A DNA stretch of 5,749 nt. It comes from Hyphomonadaceae bacterium. GTDB lineage: Bacteria; Pseudomonadota; Alphaproteobacteria; Caulobacterales; Aquidulcibacteraceae. Positions 1 to 5,074 of the stretch are shown here, piece by piece. Where the stretch lies: contig DPWD01000139.1 in the NCBI GenBank assembly GCA_003526465.1, forward strand, positions 1 to 5,749, read 5' to 3'. Within the stretch, counting starts at the first letter, position 1; every line of letters begins with the position of its first letter. The position numbers and the translations under genes are program-made. The notes under the pieces were generated by a model. That model was not told the DNA's origin. It was given only the letters and a program-made list of their open reading frames with translations, and searched no databases.

Positions 1-98
1 TCGGCGGCGGCGACATCGTGTGTCCGCGCCGCGAGCAGAGCCAGCAGCCGCCCGTAGCTCTCGCGCGCAACGCGCTCGGCAAGCCGCGCTTCGTTCAC
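1..98 (-). CDS. ECF sigma factor, ECF42-like (DGPF-associated), N-terminal fragment
   Basis: This is the first 32 codons of a gene that runs off the left edge. The frame begins with GTG at 98-96, which overlaps the TGA stop of the upstream YCII gene (95-97) as GTGA, a typical translational-coupling arrangement. The visible protein begins VNEARLAERVARESYGRLLA and continues LLAARTHDVAAA. It is an amphipathic, Arg/Ala/Leu-rich start that I recognise as the beginning of sigma region 2 in SigJ/DUF6596-type sigma factors. Family knowledge: ECF42 sigma factors are normally encoded next to DGPF/YCII proteins, exactly this arrangement, and carry a C-terminal extension. They direct RNA polymerase to a small regulon that usually includes the DGPF gene. 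Regions 2.4 and 4 and the extension lie outside the window, so the assignment rests on the N-terminus and the neighbour. Confidence 0.72.
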   Translation of the reverse strand, partial: MNEARLAERVARESYGRLLALLAARTHDVAAA

Positions 99-442
99 CG
101 CACCATGATCGGCCTGAGTTCGACGCCCCCGCCATGCATCATCGTCGGCGCCTGCTTGGCCCAGCTGAGCGCTTCCGCATCGTTTGCGCACTCTATCAGA
201 TAATAGCCGCCGAGGCTTTCCTTGGTGTCCACGAAGGGCCCGTCCACGACTTGGGTTCCGCCCATGCCGCGCACGCTCTTGGCGGTGGCGACGACGTTGA
301 GTTCGTCGCCGGAAACCAGCACGCCCGCATCGCGCAGCTTGGCGGTGTAGACATTGTAGGCGCCCATGATTTCGCCGGCACGCTCGGGGGAGACGTTCTC
401 CCAATCGGATTCCTTGCCGTAAATAAGGATCATATAGCGCAT
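95..442 (-). CDS. YCII-related / DGPF domain protein
   Basis: This is a 115-residue single-domain protein, the usual length for the YCII (YciI-like) family. It starts MRYMILIYG, the first beta strand of the ferredoxin-like fold. It carries the signature DGPFVDTKE at residues 67-75, followed by LGGYYLIE (77-84) and a C-terminal VELRPIMVR strand. The ATG at 442-440 has GGAG at 453-450 with 7 bases of spacing. The stop overlaps the GTG start of the downstream sigma factor, so the two are co-translated. Family knowledge: DGPF proteins accompany ECF42 sigma factors and are often their regulatory targets. Their biochemical role is unsettled; the fold is shared with small enzymes and dimeric alpha-beta barrel proteins. 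An ECF-style promoter lies just upstream (480-506), which suggests autoregulation of the pair. The family call is secure, the function is not. Confidence 0.9.
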   Translation of the reverse strand: MRYMILIYGKESDWENVSPERAGEIMGAYNVYTAKLRDAGVLVSGDELNVVATAKSVRGMGGTQVVDGPFVDTKESLGGYYLIECANDAEALSWAKQAPTMMHGGGVELRPIMVR

Positions 443-479
443 CTTCAGGCTCCAGTCGGCGACATGCCGTCATTGTGTT

Positions 480-506
480 GACGTTCAGCCGGGGCCGCTT
501 TTGACA
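480..506 (-). promoter_or_regulatory. Candidate ECF-type promoter upstream of the DGPF-sigma pair
   Basis: Read on the minus strand, TGTCAA (506-501) is followed after 17 bases by CGTC (483-480). Many ECF sigma factors recognise a CGTC-type -10 element. The -35 element I recall for ECF42 (and ECF41) begins TGTC, and the spacing here is in the usual range. Transcription would start near 473, leaving a leader of about 30 bases that contains the GGAG ribosome site. The -35 element lies immediately next to the stop codon of the SDR gene (508-510), so this promoter would separate the sigma module from the operon upstream. The match is by eye to a remembered consensus. Confidence 0.5.
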
Positions 507-507
507 T

Positions 508-1560
508 TCAGGCCGCTTTGTTTGGAGAATCTCGCAACAACCCCAGGGCGATGAGGCTTTCAGCCGTGGCCACCAACGCCTCCTCATTGCCGCGCGGCGC
601 CCAGCCCAACACGTTGCGCGCCTTGGCGTTCGAGCCGTTCTTGCGCTTGCCGAGTTCGGGCACGATCTGCGCGACAGCCGGATCGCGAGCAGCCGCCAGC
701 CGCACCATCCAGTTCGGCAGCACGGCTGTGGGCGCGCGCCGCGCCGCGCGGCCGATGCGCGCTTTCAGCACACGAGCGATCTGCTGGATGGTGAGAAAAT
801 CACCAGCCACGGCCAGGAAGCGCTCCCCCTTGGCGGCGGGGCTCGTCATTGCGCGCAAGTGCAGGTCGGCCACGTCGCGGACATCCACAATCCCGAACGA
901 GAGGTTGGGGCAGCCCGGCAGGGCGCCATCCATCAAACGCTGCACCAGCAGGATCGAGGTCGAGTAGTCCGGGCCCAGCACCGGGCCAAATACGCCCACG
1001 GGATTGACCACCGAGAGCTCCAGCGCGCCGCCTTCGCGTGCGATGAAGTCCCAGGCCGCGCGCTCGGCCAGCGTCTTGGACTTGGTGTAGGCGCGCACAT
1101 CTTCGCCTTCGGGGTTGGTCCAGTTTGCTTCGGTGAACGGTTCGGTTTGCGGTTTCTGACCGTAGCCGATAGCGGCGAAGGACGAGGTCAACACCACTCT
1201 TTTCACGCCGGCGTCACGCGAGGCTTTCAGCACGCGCAGCGCGCCTTCGCGCGCGGGGACAATCAACTCGTCTTCATGCTTGGGCGCAGCGGGCGGAAAG
1301 GGCGAAGCCACGTGCAGCACATAGGCGCAGCCAGCAACCGCTTCCGCCCAACCCGCATCGCTCATCAGATCGGCGGAAGCGAAGCTCAGCGCCTCTCCCG
1401 GCTCGGCGCCGCCAATTTTGAGCATGCCGCGGACCTCGCTCTCGCGCGAAAGCGAGCGCACGGTCGTTCGTACGCGATATCCCGCGGCCAATAACTGCAA
1501 GATGCAATGCGCGCCAATGAAGCCCGAACCGCCAGTGACGAGCGCCAATTCTCCAGCCAT
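508..1560 (-). CDS. Extended SDR, NAD(P)-dependent epimerase/dehydratase family (dihydroflavonol-4-reductase/aldehyde reductase-like)
   Basis: This is a 350-residue cytosolic oxidoreductase. The Rossmann nucleotide motif TGGSGFIG is at residues 9-16 (GxxGxxG: G10, G13, G16). VRTTVR at 30-35, after the second strand, carries a basic residue typical of NADP-preferring dihydroflavonol reductase relatives. The catalytic set is visible as TSS at 125-127 and Y158-T-K-S-K162 (YxxxK), with NPVGVFGP at 186-193 as the substrate-side loop. Length and motif order match the DFR/cinnamoyl-CoA reductase/bacterial aldehyde reductase branch of extended SDRs. The substrate cannot be read from the sequence. The ATG at 1560-1558 has a strong AGGAGG at 1571-1566 with 5 bases of spacing. 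It is the last gene of a probable operon with the hydrolase (24-base gap) and SCP2 genes, which suggests lipid or sterol-like substrates. No clear terminator follows it. Confidence 0.9.
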   Translation of the reverse strand: MAGELALVTGGSGFIGAHCILQLLAAGYRVRTTVRSLSRESEVRGMLKIGGAEPGEALSFASADLMSDAGWAEAVAGCAYVLHVASPFPPAAPKHEDELIVPAREGALRVLKASRDAGVKRVVLTSSFAAIGYGQKPQTEPFTEANWTNPEGEDVRAYTKSKTLAERAAWDFIAREGGALELSVVNPVGVFGPVLGPDYSTSILLVQRLMDGALPGCPNLSFGIVDVRDVADLHLRAMTSPAAKGERFLAVAGDFLTIQQIARVLKARIGRAARRAPTAVLPNWMVRLAAARDPAVAQIVPELGKRKNGSNAKARNVLGWAPRGNEEALVATAESLIALGLLRDSPNKAA

Positions 1561-1584
1561 GTCGGCCTCCTATTTTTCTTGTGC

Positions 1585-2526
1585 TTAGGCGTGCGCCGGC
1601 GCAACGCGCGCGGCCAGGGCGTCGAACGCGGCCCAGAATTGCGCGCGGGCTTCATCCTTCTCCATCAGGATTTCGTGCTTTGCGCCGGGGATTGTGATGT
1701 GCACGGCGTCGGGAAGCCCCGCGACGACGCGATCATGGCTCGCATTGTCGACCAGCAATTCTTCCGCGGCAGTGGCGACCAAAATCGGAACGCGCAGATG
1801 CGCGGACGCCGAAGGCTGGGCGATGGCTTCGATGACGCCCCCCGCGGCGGCCACCCAGCCCAACGTGGGCCCCGCGAGCGCCAGGCGCGGCTCCTGGGAG
1901 ATCAAGTCCTGGCAGCGCGCATGACGGGCCTCGTCATTGGTGACCGGATTGTTCTTGAACGGCTCGCGCTTCCACCTTGTGTCCACGCTCGGCGCGAACA
2001 TGCCCCCCGCTCCCACCGAGGTCATGAACGAAGCGTAGCGTTTGGCGAATTTGTTCAGGCTGGCGATGCCCCACATCGGCGCGGAAAACGCAGCGCCATC
2101 CAATTCAACACGCCGCGTCTGCATCGCACGCAACAGAATCGCGCCGCCCATCGAGTGGGCGAGACCGATGCGGGGGCGGGGCAGCTTGTCCGCGAATAGC
2201 TTCAGCGCGGTGGCCAGATCGTTCACCGGATCGTCAAAGCTGACGAAATGACCCTTGACGCTGTTTTCGATTTCGCGCCCGGAAAGCCCCTGACCGCGCC
2301 AATCGATGCACAGCACGGCGAAGCCGCGCCGCTGCAGCTCGCCGATCACCTCGAAATATTTCTCGATAAATTCAGTGCGCCCAGGCGCGACGATGACCGA
2401 TCCACGCGCTGGCGCGCGCGCGGCAGGCGCGGACAGCACCCGCACCTTGATCCCGCCTCTTCCCTCGATCCAGTGCTCCTCCGCACCTTCAGGCACATCG
2501 TTGCCAGGAACGCGAACGAACGCCAT
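1585..2526 (-). CDS. Alpha/beta hydrolase, lysophospholipase/monoacylglycerol lipase-like (PldB-type)
   Basis: This 313-residue protein fits the serine aminopeptidase S33/lysophospholipase group and probably cleaves an ester of a lipid. Visible landmarks are the oxyanion-side VAPGRTEFIEKY (46-57), DWRGQGLSGR (75-84, the DxRGxGxS motif), the nucleophile elbow A123-H-S125-M-G-G with Ser125, and GAKHEILME (281-289) with His284 as the catalytic histidine. The acid region reads ATAAEELLVDN (251-261): alignment with the common GEEDRVVD pattern places Glu256 where Asp is usual. The first elbow glycine is also alanine. No signal peptide is visible, so it is probably cytosolic. The start is 5 bases after the SCP2 stop with no good Shine-Dalgarno sequence, which suggests translational coupling. 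Its neighbours support a lipid-related role, but the substrate is unknown. Confidence 0.9.
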   Translation of the reverse strand: MAFVRVPGNDVPEGAEEHWIEGRGGIKVRVLSAPAARAPARGSVIVAPGRTEFIEKYFEVIGELQRRGFAVLCIDWRGQGLSGREIENSVKGHFVSFDDPVNDLATALKLFADKLPRPRIGLAHSMGGAILLRAMQTRRVELDGAAFSAPMWGIASLNKFAKRYASFMTSVGAGGMFAPSVDTRWKREPFKNNPVTNDEARHARCQDLISQEPRLALAGPTLGWVAAAGGVIEAIAQPSASAHLRVPILVATAAEELLVDNASHDRVVAGLPDAVHITIPGAKHEILMEKDEARAQFWAAFDALAARVAPAHA

Positions 2527-2531
2527 GCTGC

Positions 2532-2831
2532 TCAGCCGCGCAGCTTGGCCATGACGCTCTGCAATTGCATTGCCACGCCCATGTCGCCTTCGACCTTGAG
2601 TTTGCCTTGCATGAATGCCGAGGTCGGGTCGAGCTTGCCGCCGGCCATGTCGACGAAGTCCTCGAGCTTCACCTTGATGGTGGTGTCGGCGGCCGCATCC
2701 TCGCTCGACACCTTGCCGGCGCCGCCATCGAGAAAGATCTTGCCGGCGTCGCCAAAATCGAACTTCACCTTCTTGCCCGGCACGGTAACGCCGCCGCTGG
2801 AAAACCGGTTCAGGATTTCGTCGAAAGTCAT
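2532..2831 (-). CDS. SCP2 sterol-binding domain protein
   Basis: This is a stand-alone sterol carrier protein-2 domain of 99 residues, the usual size for bacterial single-domain members. The domain forms a hydrophobic tunnel that binds lipids, fatty acyl groups or sterol-like molecules. Typical features are TFDEILNRF at the N-terminus, the KVKFDFG strand (21-27), DTTIKVKLEDFVDMAGGKLD (49-68), and the hallmark C-terminal segment with AFMQGKLKVEGDMGVAMQL (72-90). The frame is open 13 codons further upstream, but the ATG at 2831-2829 is preferred because AGGAGG sits 8 bases before it and the family homology starts at TFDEI. It is the first gene of a three-gene set with the hydrolase 5 bases downstream. 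No catalytic residues are expected; it likely binds or delivers a lipid to its partner enzymes (inference). Confidence 0.92.
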   Translation of the reverse strand: MTFDEILNRFSSGGVTVPGKKVKFDFGDAGKIFLDGGAGKVSSEDAAADTTIKVKLEDFVDMAGGKLDPTSAFMQGKLKVEGDMGVAMQLQSVMAKLRG

Positions 2832-2839
2832 GGGGCAGT

Positions 2840-2845
2840 CCTCCT
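2840..2845 (-). promoter_or_regulatory. Ribosome binding site that fixes the SCP2 start
   Basis: AGGAGG on the minus strand lies 8 bases before the ATG at 2831-2829. It overlaps the open frame that would be coding if the upstream ATG at 2870 were used, so it favours the shorter 99-residue protein. Confidence 0.75.
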
Positions 2846-2860
2846 TGCTGGCGCCCTTAC

Positions 2861-2884
2861 ACACTAGCACGGGCTTGGGAGCAA
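2861..2884 (-). promoter_or_regulatory. Weak candidate promoter of the SCP2-hydrolase-SDR operon
   Basis: On the minus strand, TTGCTC (2884-2879) and GCTAGTGT (2868-2861) resemble the Caulobacter-type housekeeping pattern TTGACGS-spacer-GCTANAWC. The spacer is about one base shorter than usual and both boxes are imperfect. A start near 2854 would give a leader of about 20 bases containing the AGGAGG site. It is the best candidate I see before this operon. Confidence 0.28.
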
Positions 2885-3022
2885 GGGCGCTACGTTGCGA
2901 GTTGGGTGCTTAGGCGCGTTTGGCTCAAACTTGAATCAGCGCGCATGCCGCTCCCCCATCGAGGGCAGGGTTTTGCATTCAAAAATAGCAAGCGAGCGCG
3001 CCGCGGTGCGGGCAGGCAGCGT

Positions 3023-3074
3023 CCCTCCCCCCTTGCGGGGGAGGTGGCGAGCGCATGCGAGCCGGAGGGGGGTG
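3023..3074 (+). repeat. G/C-rich palindromic intergenic repeat, left copy
   Basis: The copy opens with a tight hairpin, CCTCCCCC (3024-3031) pairing with GGGGGAGG (3037-3044) around a 5-base loop CTTGC. It continues with a segment containing the palindrome CGCATGCG (3052-3059) and ends in GGAGGGGGG. I recognise the pattern GGGGGAGG-TGGCGAGCG...GAGCCGGAGGGGG as a dispersed intergenic element widespread in Alphaproteobacteria. Its reverse complement resembles the copy at 3139-3174. It has no T-run, so it is not a standard intrinsic terminator. Confidence 0.75.
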
Positions 3075-3138
3075 ACGGCGGTGTTCTTTCGGGATGAGTT
3101 GCAGAAGCGCGAACTCCCCGATCACGGCGCCGAACCCC

Positions 3139-3174
3139 CACCCCCCACCCCCTCCCCGCAAGGGGGAGGGGGGA
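3139..3174 (-). repeat. G/C-rich palindromic intergenic repeat, right inverted copy
   Basis: CCCCCTCCCC (3148-3157) pairs with GGGGAGGGGG (3163-3172) around the loop GCAAG, a stem of 10 base pairs. Both this copy and the reverse complement of the left copy begin with CACCCCCC and contain CTCCCC...GCAAGGGGG, but this one lacks about 20 central bases of the element (the CCGGCTCGCATGCGCTCGCC part). It sits 10 bases past the stop of the secreted-protein gene and may act as a 3' stem-loop for that transcript, although no U-tract follows it in the minus direction. Confidence 0.7.
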
Positions 3175-3183
3175 TTATTTCTC

Positions 3184-3603
3184 TTACCGCACCGGCGCGA
3201 ACGTCACTTGCGAGGCGCCATTGATCACGCCCGCCCATTGGCCGTTCTCGCCGGGCTGCAGCAGGAACGTGTCGGGTGTATAGCCTTCCAGCGGTTCGGC
3301 CATCTCGCAAGTCACGCTGATCTGCGCGCCGTCGCGTTCGCCCCGACAATTCTGGTGCGCGGTGATGATGCGCGATCGCTTGCTCGCCCGTTCCACGATC
3401 ATCTCGTTGGCCGTAATGCGGATCGCGAGATTGCCGCGGCCCCCGCGCACCATCGCCGCTCCGCTCATCGACACCGCGAACTGCTCGTCGCCATAGGGTT
3501 CGGTTTGGAACGCGTAGACGCCGTCCATGGAAGCGCTCTGCGCCAGCGCGGGCGTCGCGCTCGCCAATCCAAGAAGCGCCGCCGCGATCAACAGTTTTCT
3601 CAT
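3184..3603 (-). CDS. Small secreted protein of unknown function
   Basis: This is a 139-residue protein that I cannot place in a family. It starts MRKLLIAAALLGLASATPALA, a classic Sec signal peptide: basic n-region, hydrophobic core, and an ALA cleavage site before Gln22. The mature part of about 118 residues, probably periplasmic, has alternating polar and hydrophobic segments suggestive of beta structure. It contains exactly two cysteines (C86 and C99), which could form a disulfide. The segment AISVTC-like strand followed by EPLEGYTPDTFLLQP and the C-terminal GQWAGVINGASQVTFAPVR may be short beta strands. The ATG at 3603-3601 is chosen over one 12 codons upstream because AAGGGA lies 6 bases before it and the signal peptide starts there. 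It lies 72 bases downstream of nadA on the same strand; co-transcription is possible but no functional link is evident. Confidence 0.78.
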   Translation of the reverse strand: MRKLLIAAALLGLASATPALAQSASMDGVYAFQTEPYGDEQFAVSMSGAAMVRGGRGNLAIRITANEMIVERASKRSRIITAHQNCRGERDGAQISVTCEMAEPLEGYTPDTFLLQPGENGQWAGVINGASQVTFAPVR

Positions 3604-3609
3604 GCGTCG

Positions 3610-3615
3610 TCCCTT
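3610..3615 (-). promoter_or_regulatory. Ribosome binding site that fixes the secreted-protein start
   Basis: AAGGGA on the minus strand lies 6 bases before the ATG at 3603-3601. Together with the signal peptide beginning exactly at that ATG, it argues against the upstream in-frame ATG at 3639. Confidence 0.6.
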
Positions 3616-3625
3616 TGCGCGCTTG

Positions 3626-3638
3626 TGCGCTTTGCGCA
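3626..3638. repeat. Short perfect inverted repeat between nadA and the secreted-protein gene
   Basis: TGCGC-TTT-GCGCA forms a 5-base-pair stem with a 3-base loop, and TTTGCGC is repeated at 3614-3620 and 3631-3637. It lies in the 72-base gap after nadA. No T-run follows it on the minus strand, so it is a weak candidate for a nadA 3' hairpin, and it could equally be chance in GC-rich DNA. Confidence 0.3.
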
Positions 3639-3675
3639 TTTCTGTTGCTCGCGGAAAGGGGCGGCAATGGGGCGA

Positions 3676-4839
3676 TCAGACCAGTTCGACCGCCGCCGGC
3701 GCGCGCCTGACATCAAAGGCGCGCGGCTTCTCCTTGGGCAGAGCGAGCATGCGGTCGATGGCGCGCTTGGCGCGCACGCGCACGACCTCGGGTATAACGA
3801 CCTGGTGCTTCATTTCGTTGAGCGCGTCGTAGATGCCCTCCAGCGTAATGCGCTTCATGTGCGGGCACAGATTGCAGGGCCGGATGAAATCCACCGCGGG
3901 CGCCATGGCGGCGACGTTGTCGCTCATCGAGCATTCAGTCAGCAGCACGACCTTGGCCGGTTGCTTTTCGATCACGTAGTTCTGCAATGCGGCGGTCGAG
4001 CCGGCGAAATCGGCGGCCGCCATAACCTCGGGCGGGCATTCGGGGTGCGCGAGCACGACCAGGCCCGGATGCGCGGCGCGCATTTCCGCGATGTCATCGG
4101 CGGTGAAGCGCTCGTGCACTTCGCAGCGGCCATGCCAGGCGACGATCTTCACGCCGGTCTGCGCGGCGACATTCTTCGCCAGGTATTCGTCGGGGATAAG
4201 AATGACGCGGTCGGTGTTCCATTCGCGCGCGGCCCATTCCACCACGGCGGCGGCATTGGAGGATGTACAAGTCACATCGCTTTCGGCTTTCACCTCCGCG
4301 CTTGTGTTCACATATGTGACCACCGGCGCGCTGGGATAACGCTGCTTGATCAGACGCACATCCGCGCCGGTGATCGACGCCGCAAGCGAGCAGCCCGCGC
4401 GCAAATCAGGGATGAGCACGGTTTTCTCCGGCGCGAGAATCTTCGAGGTCTCGGCCATGAAGTGCACGCCGGCCTGCACGATGATGTCGGCGTCGGTGCT
4501 CGCCGCTTGTCGCGCGAGTTGCAGCGAGTCGCCGCGGAAATCGCCGACGCAATGGAAGATCTCGCTGGTCATGTAATTGTGCGCGAGCACGATCGCGTTC
4601 TTGGCGCGCTTCATGTCGTTGATGGCTGCGATCAGCGGCGCGTAGGCCGGCCACTCGAACGCCGGCACCACATGGGCGACGCGCTCGTACAAGGCGTCGG
4701 TTTTCGCCTTGACTTCTGGGGTGTAGGCAAGGCCCCGCGCCGCCGCTGCGTTCAGGCCGCCCCAAGCGCCGTGCAGTGCGCGGGGATCGCAGCCGCCGCC
4801 ATCGTTCGAGGTCAAGGGAGCGTCAATAATGCGGGCCAT
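3676..4839 (-). CDS. nadA: Quinolinate synthase A
   Basis: NadA condenses iminoaspartate with dihydroxyacetone phosphate to make quinolinate in de novo NAD synthesis, using an oxygen-sensitive [4Fe-4S] cluster in the cytosol. The 387-residue protein shows the family pattern: LAHNYM (85-90), GDSLQLAR (103-110), VHFMAETSKILAPEKTVLIP (125-144), LRAGCSL with Cys150, YVNTSAEVKA (176-185), TSSNA (192-196), AWHGRCEVHERF with Cys239, LAHPE (263-267), TECSMSDN (301-308) and PCNLCPHM with Cys322/Cys325. Cys150, Cys239 and Cys325 correspond to the three cluster ligands. The start at 4839 is preferred to the in-frame ATG at 4887 because GGAG lies 7 bases before it and the extra 16 residues would overlap an operator-like palindrome. 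No nadB or nadC is adjacent in the window, though these are often clustered with nadA. Expression is probably NAD-regulated through the upstream palindromes. Confidence 0.96.
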   Translation of the reverse strand: MARIIDAPLTSNDGGGCDPRALHGAWGGLNAAAARGLAYTPEVKAKTDALYERVAHVVPAFEWPAYAPLIAAINDMKRAKNAIVLAHNYMTSEIFHCVGDFRGDSLQLARQAASTDADIIVQAGVHFMAETSKILAPEKTVLIPDLRAGCSLAASITGADVRLIKQRYPSAPVVTYVNTSAEVKAESDVTCTSSNAAAVVEWAAREWNTDRVILIPDEYLAKNVAAQTGVKIVAWHGRCEVHERFTADDIAEMRAAHPGLVVLAHPECPPEVMAAADFAGSTAALQNYVIEKQPAKVVLLTECSMSDNVAAMAPAVDFIRPCNLCPHMKRITLEGIYDALNEMKHQVVIPEVVRVRAKRAIDRMLALPKEKPRAFDVRRAPAAVELV

Positions 4840-4846
4840 GGGACGG

Positions 4847-4850
4847 CTCC
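4847..4850 (-). promoter_or_regulatory. Ribosome binding site that fixes the nadA start
   Basis: GGAG on the minus strand lies 7 bases before the ATG at 4839-4837. The alternative ATG at 4887 has no comparable site and falls inside the palindrome at 4869-4889. Confidence 0.6.
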
Positions 4851-4867
4851 AACGCCCAGAACGGGCA

Positions 4868-4873
4868 TTTATA
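4868..4873 (-). promoter_or_regulatory. Candidate -10 element of the nadA promoter
   Basis: TATAAA on the minus strand would place the transcript start near 4861, giving a leader of about 20 bases that contains the GGAG site. No good -35 box is seen 16-18 bases further upstream. The hexamer is embedded in the edge of palindrome A, so a protein bound there would block the promoter, which suits repression. Confidence 0.35.
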
Positions 4874-4889
4874 CTCAATCGGAGCATAT
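4869..4889. promoter_or_regulatory. Operator-like palindrome A upstream of nadA
   Basis: TTATACTC (4869-4876), a 5-base centre, then GAGCATAT (4882-4889): the arms agree at 6 of 8 positions when one is reverse-complemented. It shares architecture and half-site with palindrome B 61 bases away (centre to centre). It overlaps the likely nadA -10 region. It is AT-rich against a GC-rich background. It is probably the binding site of a dimeric repressor of NAD synthesis. NadQ is the candidate I would name for Alphaproteobacteria, but I cannot confirm its published motif. Confidence 0.6.
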
Positions 4890-4900
4890 ATGGGGTGCGC

Positions 4901-4924
4901 TTGCCCCGCGAGAAGGGCTAAACC
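4901..4924 (+). promoter_or_regulatory. Weak candidate promoter toward the MltA gene
   Basis: TTGCCC (4901-4906) and GCTAAACC (4917-4924) loosely follow the TTGACGS/GCTANAWC alphaproteobacterial pattern with a short spacer. A start near 4931 would put palindrome B at the initiation site and leave a leader of about 140 bases. That leader contains a 7-bp inverted repeat, GCCGGCG (4974-4980) with CGCCGGC (5007-5013). Both boxes are poor matches. Confidence 0.2.
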
Positions 4925-4929
4925 CACCC

Positions 4930-4950
4930 TTATGCTCAAACTTAGTATAA
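4930..4950. promoter_or_regulatory. Operator-like palindrome B between nadA and the MltA gene
   Basis: TTATGCTC (4930-4937), a 5-base centre, then TAGTATAA (4943-4950): the arms agree at 6 of 8 positions. Its left arm matches that of palindrome A at 7 of 8 positions, giving a shared half-site of TTATRCTC. The same 8-5-8 layout in both copies argues for one dimeric regulator. It lies well upstream of the nadA start and could help repression by cooperative binding, or could influence the divergent plus-strand gene. Confidence 0.58.
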
Positions 4951-5074
4951 GTCCGTCGAAATTACTCCCCGGCGCCGGCGCTTGCAACAAAAACATCGCA
5001 TAACGCCGCCGGCTTCAAACTGGTGCGCCCCGAACCCGATGGCGGTAAACAGGCGAACGCAAGGGAGAGGACTA

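Larger units (their letters stand above)
2832..3183. other. Non-coding stretch between the secreted-protein gene and the SCP2 operon
   Basis: About 350 bases carry no convincing gene. The left part (2832-2890) holds the SCP2 ribosome site and a weak promoter. The middle (2890-3020) shows only minor structure, for example TTTG-N3-CAAA at 2919-2929. The right part (3023-3174) is dominated by two inverted copies of a G/C-rich palindromic repeat. Open frames here on either strand translate to Pro/Gly/Arg-rich strings derived from the repeat and show no start site or family resemblance. Confidence 0.7.

Noticed and set aside
501..529. Plus-strand TTGACA as a housekeeping -35 box
   Set aside because: No acceptable -10 hexamer follows at 16-18 bases, and transcription would run antisense through the SDR gene. 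The minus-strand ECF-like reading is better supported.
859..1494. Plus-strand open frame of 211 codons
   Set aside because: It is entirely antisense to the SDR gene, whose motifs are unambiguous; no ribosome site or family resemblance is seen.
1507..2199. Plus-strand open frame of 230 codons
   Set aside because: It is antisense to the alpha/beta hydrolase; composition is Arg/Gly-rich shadow-like.
2248..2913. Plus-strand open frame of 221 codons
   Set aside because: It crosses the hydrolase-SCP2 junction in antisense and has no domain features.
2890..3141. Minus-strand open frame of 83 codons in the intergenic region
   Set aside because: Its translation (Pro/Ser/Arg-rich, with SPARGEG-type strings) comes from the palindromic repeat; such translations are a common artefact of this element.
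3148..3180. Hairpin followed by ATTATTT as an intrinsic terminator
   Set aside because: The T-rich part lies on the plus-strand side, and no plus-strand gene ends here. For the minus-strand gene that does end here, no U-tract follows the stem.
4840..4887. Longer nadA starting at 4887
   Set aside because: The extra 16 residues show no family similarity, lack a ribosome site, and would overlap palindrome A and the likely promoter.
3094..4950. A 618-codon open frame on the plus strand
   Set aside because: It lies antisense to nadA and the secreted-protein gene, both with clear family or signal-peptide evidence. Its translation is His/Arg/Ala-rich without recognisable domains, as expected for the shadow frame of GC-rich coding DNA.
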